64,000 bases of DNA from Cavia porcellus (taxonomy: Eukaryota > Chordata > Mammalia > Rodentia > Caviidae): contig NW_026947502.1 of NCBI RefSeq assembly GCF_034190915.1, positions 31,092,785 to 31,156,784 of the forward strand, given 5' to 3'. The notes beneath the pieces are model-generated. The model was not told the DNA's origin. It saw only the letters and a list, made by a program, of their open reading frames with translations, and did not search any database. The position numbers and the translations under genes are program-made. Positions 55,303 to 64,000 of this stretch are shown piece after piece. Position 1 is the first letter of the stretch. Every line of letters begins with the position of its first letter.

Positions 55303-58300
55303 TGCCTATGTAATACTCTGATATGAAACAACTGCCCCTGCCTAAGGCCGGTCCAGCTAGGAACTTCTTCCTCCTGCCTTTCTGGAGCATGACTTATGCA
55401 GAATCCATGAACCTTTATTTATTTATTTTTTAATTCTTTTTGAGGCAGGGCTTTACTGTGCAGCTGGAACTAGCTTTCAACTCACTATGGAGCCCAGGCT
55501 GGCCTCAAACTCGCAGCAATCCTCCTGCCTCAGCCTCCTGAGTGCTGGAATTACAGGCTAGCCTCCACAGGATGTAATGTTCCTAGTCTTCTAAAGCAGT
55601 AGCTGCACTTCCTAGGTAGAGCACCAGCAGGTATAGTCATGCTTCCAGGACCAGAGGTAAGAGCAGTTGTTAACTAGGTGGGGAAGTCCTGCCAGGCCTG
55701 AGACAGTAAGTGGGGAAACAGAGGGAGAAGCAGGGGAAGGAAGATTCTGTATAAAGAGAGCCCTAGATAAACACAGACAGGCACATGTCAGTGAGGCCTT
55801 GGAGGTTCTCCAAGTCAATGCTAGAGGAATCACTTATCCATTCACCTCTCCACTCAGGAAATACTTTGGCAGGCTCTCATAGGAATAGAGGGATATTTTG
55901 ATCTAATCAAAGGGGTCAGAGGAGGTTTTGCTGAAAAAATGCATGAATGTGTTATCTATGTATAGGAGGGAAGAGAATTCCAGACACAGGAAGAGAATGT
56001 GCAAAGGCCCCTGGGGTTAAAAGGAATGAAGCAGTTTGTAGACTAAAACAAGGCGAATATGGCTATGTAGAACAAAAAACAGTGCAGATTGACACTAAGG
56101 CTGTCTAGACTCAAAAGAAGCTGATTGGTCCCTCAGACTCCCAATTTCCATTAGTTATGCCTGAAAGAGGCAGATGGAAGACTTTGGAATGTATTTCTAA
56201 TTTTATTTCACTAACAACCGCACCATACAATGCAGGCACAAACCTAGTCAGACACTTGGCACCCATGTGGCCTGGCCTTGGACTCAGAGTACAATGGCAG
56301 TGGCAGAAAAGAAGTTCTTAAAGAAAAGTTCCCAGCACGGGGAGGAAATAAGGAGAGGAAAGTGCAGGCAGGGACTTCAGAGAGGCCTGTGCAACCCCAC
56401 TGAAGAGCCGGAGCTTTACCCTCAGAGCCAAGGAGAAGATGCAAGCTAGAAAACAGTAGACCTGATCATCAGTTAAGCCTCATCTCTGGACTCCTGCCTC
56501 AGCCCCTCCCACGTTACTCATCCTCTCCTCTTCCCAAAGGGTAGCATTCCTAGCCTGAGAGCTACCCAGGTCTCCATTCAAAATGTTGCAGGTTCCAAAA
56601 GCAGGAGGAATCTAAACACGTGGCCTCATTCTTTCAGCTAGGTAGTGTAACTGAGCTCAGAGACCATGTCATCTCTCCCTGGGCGTCTTTCAAAGCATTC
56701 TTCGATTTTCCTCACTGCATAATCTACTTGTTCATTCCTTGACTCTCACCCTCTATTGTCCTTCCTCTTTGTTTATACCCTAAAATTTCCACCTTTAAAA
56801 GGGACACTGGTTGGCCACTGTGTTAGTCCAGGTTGCTGGCAGGAATACCAGTCTCACTAGGGCCCACCCATCACGTGCACATGGGTGGCCACCTGGGGAC
56901 ACACCGACCAGTTGTCTCCATCATGACTCATGTTGGCCCCAGTTTGTTTGTGTTTATTTTTTTCTGCACTGAGGACTGAACAGAGGGCCTTCACACTGAG
57001 CTACATCCCCAGCCCTTTTTAATTTTAAAACAGGCAGGGCCTCACTAAGTTGCTAAATGGGGCATGAACTTGTGATCTTTCTGCCTTGATCTCCCCAAGT
57101 GCTGGGATGACACATGAACACCACCATACCTGCTTGTGACCCCAATTTTGGCAGATGGAGTGAAAGTTCAACCCCCCCCCCCGCATTAGGCCCTCAAGAA
57201 TCTGAACATAAAGGATTAAAAGTATGCACGCTCTTACTTAGGGATCTTTACTACTTCTGGTAGGTGCATTTGAACCTTTGTCTTGCATGCCCTGTACTGG
57301 GTAGGAAAAAGGAAGCTGAGATGTAATGGTGGGGGATAAAAAGTATTCTCATGCCAGCATCCTCTCCTACCTTCTCCACCCCTGATCCACCAGAGAAGCA
57401 CAGGAATCCGCCAATGCTGAGTGTGAGCGCACAGCTGTGAAGGTGTGTAACCAGTCCTTCCACCTTTATCTCCCCTGATTTTAGTCAACAAATATTTCCC
57501 TTGCCTGTTCCAATTCTTCATCAAACTATTGCTTTGAAAACAGTGTTTTGGCCAGACATGGTAGCATATGCCTGTAATGCCAACACTTGGGAGGCTGAGG
57601 CAGGAGAATCACTGTGAGTTCAAGGCCAGTGCAGGCTACATAGTGAGTTCAAGTCCAACCTGAACTGCAGACAAGACCCTGTTTCAAAAAAAATCTCTTC
57701 TTTGCCCACCGTTACACATTATGGGCTGTGGAATGTGTCCTTTGGTCTGAGGAAAAGTGACAACACATTTCCGAATTGATGCTACATTTTCCTCTGTCAT
57801 CCTTCTGTTTATTCTCTTTCAGCACTGTGACAAAACTCAAGTCCTTTGAACTGAACATACCCGATATCTCCTGCCTCTTTGAGACAGCATCTCCCTGCTC
57901 ATTGAGCTGCCCAGGCTGGGCTGCTCCTCCTGCAGCAGACTCCTAGAGTGCTGGGATGACAGGCATGTGTCATCGTGCCTGGCCCATCCCCATCCTTTTA
58001 CTGTGCTCTGATCTCTTCAGGGTAAACGAGCCTGGTTCAGAATGACTACCAGGCCCCATGCACAGTCTCTAGGAGTGGCAGGTGTGAGGTGGTTTGCCAG
58101 ATACATGCAGGGGCCTTCCCCACAGCCTGTCTCATTGGCAGGCACAATGGCTCTCATTGGTGCTCTGTGCCTCACAGAACGTGAGAGGAACGTGCTTGGA
58201 TCAACCCTCTCTGCACTGTGGCAGCCCCACTCCTCTGCCATTCATGGGATGCAGCCAGGCAGCCACCTTGTACGAGAATATCCGCCCCGGCTTGAAACAT

Positions 58301-59117
58301 CCTCTGATCTCGGAATGTGGATCAACATGACCTCCTTTAGAGTCCCACAGGTTCCCACAGGGCTGTGCCCCACTCAGGCATCTGGTCAATAGGCCACTTG
58401 TCCATTGCTCCTGCCTGACCACATAGGCAGCCACTGGCCGCTGCTTACAAGTCACTGGCCCAAATGTAGAGGTAAGTGGCATGCGACTCCGAGCGGCTTT
58501 GTTGTCACTTTCTTCAGCACAGTCCCAACCAGAAGCTCTCCTATCACCTCAAAACCTCCATTCATAAATCAAGCAGGGTTTTTGTTGGTTAAATGGCACA
58601 ACTGGCCACAGGACTCAGCTCCACAGTCAGCTGCAGGGGGGAACAAAGGTTCCTAGCTTAGGACACCTTCTTACCCTTACCCGGTGCATGCTTGCATGCA
58701 AACTGCTTCATGCTGTTATCTAATTGGTCAGTGCACGTTCTTCACTTGAGCATTTCTCCACCAACACTTTAGACCCGAGCATTTCAGATGTCAAGAGGTC
58801 AAAATTATATCTTTAAGTCACAGCAGCAATCTCAAAATTACTTTGCCTCTCAAATGACAGTGTTCTGGTCCCAAATCCCAGCAGTTGCCACGAGGTGTCA
58901 CTCACAAGCCTTGCCATAAACTCCAATAGGAAGAGACTCCACAAAGGACCATTGTTAGCAGCCTATACGGCTCAGGGGAGCACGTGCCCATCCAGTCCTG
59001 TCCACACTGGCATATGGGCAGATTTAGCTGTCCCTTATTTTGACAAGTTACGTAGAGGAACTTTTCCCAGGCTGGCCCAATCCATCCCTGTGGTACATTC
59101 AAGGTTGTTTGTTTTTT
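55303..59117. other. Intergenic region with SINEs and old repeats
   Basis: Reverse B1 about 55435-55570; reverse ID/B1-type compound about 56960-57130 followed by a poly-C run; B1 + about 57550-57690; reverse B1 about 57880-57985. An L2-like relic is possible at about 55960-56060 (attccagacacaggaagaga; low certainty). 56100-56950 and 58000-59110 have no element or gene that I can support; the open frames there lack recognisable product. Confidence 0.55.
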
Positions 59118-59132
59118 AAGAGACAGTGTGTC

Positions 59133-59243
59133 GGGGGCTGGGGATTTAGCTCAGCAGCATAAGCACCTGCCTTACAAGCAGGCGGTCGTGAGTTTGATCC
59201 CTGGTACCGATAAAAAGGAAAAAGACAAAAAAAAAAAAAAAAG
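59133..59243 (+). repeat. ID-type SINE, young subfamily, with perfect target-site duplication
   Basis: gggggctggggatttagctc head, tgatccctggtaccgataaa junction, then ggaaaaagac and A tail. agagacagtgtgtc flanks it exactly at 59119-59132 and 59244-59257. Confidence 0.9.
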
Positions 59244-59257
59244 AGAGACAGTGTGTC

Positions 59258-61349
59258 CCTCAGTTGTCTCCCAGGGTACTGGGATTACAAGCAAACACCA
59301 CCAGCCCCAGATATTCAACACATTTATTTATTTTTGTCTTTTTGAGATCCCTTTGTAACCCAGGATGGTCTTGAACCTGCAAAGATCCTCCTGCCTCAGC
59401 CTCCCTGAGCTGAGATTATGGGAATGTACCACCACACCCTACTAAGGCAGCCATCATCTCATTTTTTATAACCACTGAAAGATGTCTATATTGCTGCAAT
59501 GAGTCCCCCACTATCTCCTTTGTTTGTTCCTATTGTTCTGTGAATCATTCTGTCTATGCTATTATATCAAAATCATTTCCCCCCTATGAGGAATAGCCCC
59601 AGCTTGGCCCAACTTTGATCCGATCAAGAATCTGCCACAACATATGCTTTAGCTTGCATTTTAGCTTTAACAGATAACAAAAGAATGATGGTATATTTAG
59701 CTTTTTAAATGTTACTTTATGTTTCCTTATGTATCCAGTGAATTTATTATTTGGGACTAGATCCACCATTTCAAAAATCCACTATTAACTTTTGCTCCAT
59801 AACTGATTACAGAAGAGCTGCAGCCCCCAACCATGGATAGCCCCCACTATCCTCTGGGAATCAAAGGTTCATCACATCCCACCCTGCAATCCAGTTTTTA
59901 GAGGAAGTAAATGGCTTACCTGTGAGCCCATCACTCATATTCAAACCAGCTAGTCCAGAGCCCAGCCCCGACCTCCTCCTGACTGCGCTCTTATGCTCTG
60001 AACCACTAACTACTACTCGGCCTTAATCACTCCAGGGCCAGAGAACAGACAATGGGGGTGCTGCCACCCCAGCACCCACTGGAACTATTCAGATGCGGCA
60101 ATCCTAACCTGCCTACCCTGCCCTGCCAGCTGCTTCCTGAGGAAACCACAGTAAAGGCCTGGCCAGAGCTCCTCTCTCCTCCCGTCCCAGCCAGCTCAGG
60201 CACATCCCTCCTCCTGCTTCCAGTGACCCACCGAGCTGCTATGGACCCAATGGGCAGCCTGAGATGGTGCCCCTGGTTGCTAAGTCCAGCTCTTCAGTGT
60301 GAGTCCTCTCACGCTGCTGCATCTGCCTGATGGTGAACGTCTGGGGTGCTCAGCATCTGGGACATGTGGCCTCCTGCTCAGGTAGGCAGAGCACCCTCGA
60401 AGGTACAATAACCGTTTCTCCAAAAGACTCTCTGTAGAGGACATGGAGTGACCATTCTTGGATCCCGGAGGAATCCAGCCTGCCCTCTGGCCGCACTGAC
60501 AGGCAGTGAGTCCTATGTTTGAAAATGTCTAGGACCTGGGACATTAGATATCTCTGGGCCACCCGGTAAACCACTACCCTTTTCCTTCAGAATCTTGCTG
60601 AGTCAGAGATTTCGGGCTGCTCTCCCTGTGACAGCTGCTTGGGTCCCTGAGCTTTCTGCGGGTCAGCGTGAAGGCGTCTCTTGGGGGGCCTGGGGCCCTG
60701 TAACTCCAACTGTTCACTGCGTGGTTGAGGTCTTCCTCCTCCTGTCATGATTTGTGGCATGAGTCGGTGGGGTGTGGAAGGTCCCCTCCTACAGGCCAGT
60801 GGCTGACGTTTAATACCAAGAGGACAAGGAAGAGGCTTCTAATTCCAGCTGCTTCCAAACCCTGAGAGTGTGGCCAGTGTGTGAGTACACGCAGCAGCCC
60901 CAGCTCAGAAAGATGCACTTCTCCTGGGCCCACATACCTCAAGAGTAGAGGTCTGGCTGACACAGCCAAGTGGGCCACAAAGCCCTGCTGAGGACAGAGC
61001 TGAGGGCTGGAGAGTCGGAATGGAGGCCAGGCCAGGCGGGATCCAGCCGCAGCTCAGACCGCAGCGGAGTTGGTGGAGTCAGCGCCTGTCCCATCCACAG
61101 GTGCTGCCGCTGTGACTCAGCCAACCATAACAGAAAAATATTTAGGGGCGAAAAGCGCCTGTGGCAGGTGGTGTTGTGCACTAATAATCTAGCTACTCTG
61201 GACACGGGGGTAAGAAGAACATCTGAGCCCAGAGTTTGAGGCTAGCCTGGACAGCACAGTGAGCCTTTAACTAAAAAAAAAGTGCCCATACTAAACATCA
61301 CAGACTTGGTTTTTTCCTTGTCATCATTCCCTAAACAATTCAGCATAGT
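59258..61349. other. Intergenic, MIR relic and unique sequence
   Basis: Reverse B1 at about 59335-59440; reverse MIR-like relic about 59880-60020 (attcaaaccagctagtccag, then tgctctgaaccactaac); a B1 + tail at about 61215-61270. 60030-61200 is GC-richer unique sequence without a supportable gene. Confidence 0.55.
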
Positions 61350-61364
61350 AACTATTTTATGACA

Positions 61365-61920
61365 AATGCTGGCAAGGCTATGGGGGAAGGAACCCTTGTA
61401 CACTGTTGGCGGGCATGTAAACTGCTACAACTAGAAATCAGGACAGCGATTCTGCCAAAAACTAACATACAGGGCTGGGGATTTAGCTCAGCAGTTCGGG
61501 CGCTTGCCTGGTAAATGCAAGGTTGTGAGTTTCATCCTTGGTACCAAAAACAAACCAAAACCAAAAAATCCAAATTCCATTCAACCCATCTATATCTCTT
61601 CTAGGTATCTTCCAAAAAGAGTTAAAGACACAGTGTTACAGGGATCCATGCATACCCACGGGTATGGCAGCATAATTCATAGCAGCTAAATCTTGGAAGT
61701 GGCCTGTATGTTCATCAGCAGATGGACAGACAGAGAGAATGTGGTATTTATACAAAGTAGAGCAGCACTGCACCACAAAGAAGGATAAATCCGAGTCACC
61801 TGGAGGAAAATGATGCACCAAGACCATAATGCTAAGCGAAACAGAGACCGAGGTTAAACACTGCATGCTCTCGCTTACATGAGCAACCCAAAGTAAAATT
61901 CCCTTTAGCTTGTATTTATC
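61365..61920 (+). mobile_element. L1 3'-region fragment interrupted by an ID SINE
   Basis: gaacccttgtacactgttgg, aatgtggtatttatacaaag and actgcatgctctcgcttaca are hallmark segments of the mammalian L1 3' region. An ID element (61471-61570) has inserted between them. The L1 part has no intact frame. Confidence 0.8.
61471..61570 (+). repeat. ID-type SINE nested in L1
   Basis: agggctggggatttagctca head, gtgagtttcatccttggtac B-box region and a caaaacc-type tail. It splits the L1 fragment and is therefore younger. Confidence 0.85.
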
Positions 61921-62324
61921 AGTCCCCGTTAGCAGTGCATGATTAAAATCACTTGTGGGCCTTGGCCCATGCACACAACACATCTTTTTTTGTCTCTCTT
62001 TTGTTTCATTCCCTACCCTTCCCTTTCCACCCTGCTGCTTCGACACTTGGTCCCTCTCTCATTTATAAAAGCTCTAGTCTTTCCCCCCTCGGGTTTTCTT
62101 TTTTCCAACACCCATTTTTGTTTCCCCATCCATTTGGAAAAGGTCTCCCCACTTCCTCCTTATCTATCTTCTAATTTGGTCTTTATTTGTACATATACAC
62201 AGCATCCTCTAAAAAAATGCGTACACTCCTGCAGGTCACCGCACTAATATCTGGAAGCAAATGGCCACCACTTTGAGCGCCTCTGGTAGACCCAAAGCTA
62301 ACTTGTATTTGTCTCAGTCAGTCT

Positions 62325-62410
62325 GTTGGGGGTGGGTACCAGGCATCAAACTCAGGACCTTGTGCTTGCTGGGCAAGTGCTGGATCACTGAGCTACATCC
62401 CAGGCCAATC
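62325..62410 (-). repeat. ID-type SINE (reverse), diverged
   Basis: ggtaccaggcatcaaactca, then gagctacatcccaggcc: the reverse of an older ID copy without the GATAAAAA extension. Confidence 0.75.
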
Positions 62411-62432
62411 AATTAGTTATCATGTATTTCTA

Positions 62433-62538
62433 GGGGCTGGGGATTTAGCTCAGCGGCATAAGCACCTGCCTTGCAAGCAGGCAGTCGTGATTTTGAACCC
62501 CGGTACCAATAAAAAGGAAAAAGACAAAAAAAAAAAAA
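62433..62538 (+). repeat. ID-type SINE, young subfamily, with perfect target-site duplication
   Basis: ggggctggggatttagctca head, ccccggtaccaataaaaagg junction, aaaaagac and A tail. atcatgtatttcta flanks it exactly at 62419-62432 and 62539-62552. Confidence 0.9.
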
Positions 62539-62799
62539 ATCATGTATTTCTACATGTTTTTCTGTTCCTGATATACACATTCTTTGGCAGACTCTGTACA
62601 TACATGCATGGTTTCTCATATAAGAGAACCATATGAATAGATAATTCAAAGAACAAAATAAAAGATTGAGAATAAGAAACAGGGAGGTAGACTTTTTGGA
62701 AATTGGAAGGTGTCCATGAGTAGAGGGAGAAGGAAAGTAAAATAACTCAATGCGAAGTGTATTTGTACCTCCTCCCCACAAGGCATGTATTCATCATGG

Positions 62800-63600
62800 A
62801 TCACAAACATGGTGGTGCTCACCTGTAATCCCAGCACGACTCAGGAAGGGGAGGCAGGAAGGCTGCCATAGAGTCAAGGCCAGTCCAGGCTACTGAATGT
62901 CCAAGGCCAGCCAGAACTGCACAGGCCTCAAAGGAGCAATGACAACAGTAAACGGATAATAAAAATGAGGCGCACATCAAGGGAAAGTTTAAAGCTGCAC
63001 CACTGTGCAGCGCCCTGCACAGTTACACGAACTGTGGAGTAACTCCCCAGTGAAATCCCCTTGCGTCTTGGTAATTATCACTTATTTAGCTAACAAAAAT
63101 AAATAAATAAATTTATTTACTTAATAAAAAATAGCTAACATTTATTTAGTTAACAAAAAACATTTATTTAGCTAACATAATCGCATTAGGATGTCATAGA
63201 AAAAAAGGCAAAACATAAAAGGGGTAACCTCAAGTGCTTAATAAAGAACTAAAGCCAGGAGGCTGAGGCATGAGCGTGGCTTGAGCAAATTCAGTAATTT
63301 AGGGCAGCATAGCAAGCGCTATCTCAAAAATAAATAAATAGAAAGAAAACAAAAGCCCAAGAAAGTAAAGATATAAAGTTGAGAATATATAAATTAAGGA
63401 AAAGGTGATACAGACATATAATTTAGAAATATCAAACTATGAGAAGAAATAGCTGAGTTTAAAAAGCACTGTCCCAGGGGGCAGTCATGATGGTACATGG
63501 CTGCAATCCCGGCACTCAGGAGGCTGAGGCAGAGAACTACTGAGTGAATTCAAGACCAGCCTGAACTACACACAGGAATCCTGTCCAAAAAAAAAAAAAA
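62800..63600 (+). repeat. Three B1-type SINEs with an AT-rich repeat between
   Basis: B1-type copies + at about 62800-62930, 63245-63330 and 63480-63600, the last with a poly-A tail. 63078-63180 is a degenerate array of about four 'atttatttagctaaca' units with TAAA runs. Confidence 0.75.
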
Positions 63601-64000
63601 AAATCATTTTCCCTAGAGAATAGAAACGGGGGATCACTGTAGAGAGCTCACTGTTGCTACAGGGCTTTGGTAAAGTTGATATTTTCATTGTCACATTTAC
63701 TATTGATGCATCTTTAAATAAAAACAATCAGTATTAATTTACTTATAAATGATTTCAGTTAACTCACAGTGTTATTTAATTTTAGCAAGCTTTTGTCTTT
63801 TCCTAGTGGAAATTGTATTCCTAATATGATGTTCTACTTTGCGAGAGTCTCATCATTTTTCAGAGTCATTAACAAATTTTAAGGCACGATTCTCTCAGGT
63901 CTGTTACAGAGAGAATACTTTCTTATGGAAATGCTCAGCTGATTACTGAAATGATAAGTTAGTTTATTCAAGGGATTTTTCTTTTTTTGGTACTGGGGAT
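63601..64000. other. Intergenic window end
   Basis: AT-rich unique sequence. The last ~20 bases (ctttttttggtactggggat) look like the start of another reverse ID SINE cut off by the window edge. Confidence 0.6.

Noticed and set aside
58042..58392. 116-codon plus-strand frame in the intergenic region
   Set aside because: No recognisable motif, no splice or promoter context, and overlapping frames on both strands; not supportable as a gene.
63078..63180. CRISPR-like or satellite array
   Set aside because: Units are degenerate, A/T-only in character and without spacers; simple AT-rich repeat in a mammalian genome.

Overview
This is a eukaryotic, mammalian nuclear window with intron-split genes, canonical GT-AG junctions and dense SINEs. 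Two SINE classes dominate: tRNA-Ala-derived ID-type elements with A and B boxes, and 7SL-derived B1-type elements. Together they indicate a rodent. No B2 or B4 copies were seen, so a non-murid rodent is likely. The ID copies share an unusual 3' extension (GATAAAAA...GAAAAAGAC), which may point to a beaver or kangaroo-rat type lineage, but that placement is a guess.

Gene order is NSD1 (+, 3' part only), RAB24 (-), PRELID1 (+), MXD3 (-). This matches the human 5q35.3 block as I remember it. Identifications come from reading translated exons against remembered family sequences, not from a search.

1-37160: the last 11 coding exons of NSD1, encoding the C-terminal ~1108 residues (PHD fingers, PWWP, AWS-SET-post-SET, final PHD/C5HCH and a proline-rich tail). 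Introns hold SINEs, a retroposed U6 snRNA pseudogene, old L1 fragments and a Tc1/mariner-like MITE. 37161 to about 41.8 kb is the probable NSD1 3' UTR.

43350-45151: RAB24, eight coding exons, 203 aa. Its P-loop carries Asn at residue 17, where I recall Tyr in human and mouse. 45152-45770: a CpG-rich divergent promoter shared with PRELID1. 45771-49249: PRELID1, five exons, 219 aa. 50163-54267: MXD3, six coding exons, 207 aa, tail-to-tail with PRELID1 and with a CpG-island promoter.

54.7-55.3 kb: a cell-cycle-type motif cluster (two CCAAT boxes, an E2F site, a CHR-like palindrome) next to an unassigned minus-strand, exon-like open frame. 55.3-64 kb is intergenic, with SINEs, MIR/L2 relics and an L1 3'-end fragment split by an ID element.

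The genes are unrelated housekeeping or regulatory genes: a histone methyltransferase, an autophagy-linked GTPase, a mitochondrial lipid-transfer protein and a MAX-dimerising repressor. They are linked by two tail-to-tail junctions and one shared promoter. I see no prokaryotic-type system, CRISPR array or novel multigene cassette. The best leads are the RAB24 P-loop change, the orphan exon-like frame with its motif cluster, and the young ID SINE subfamily.
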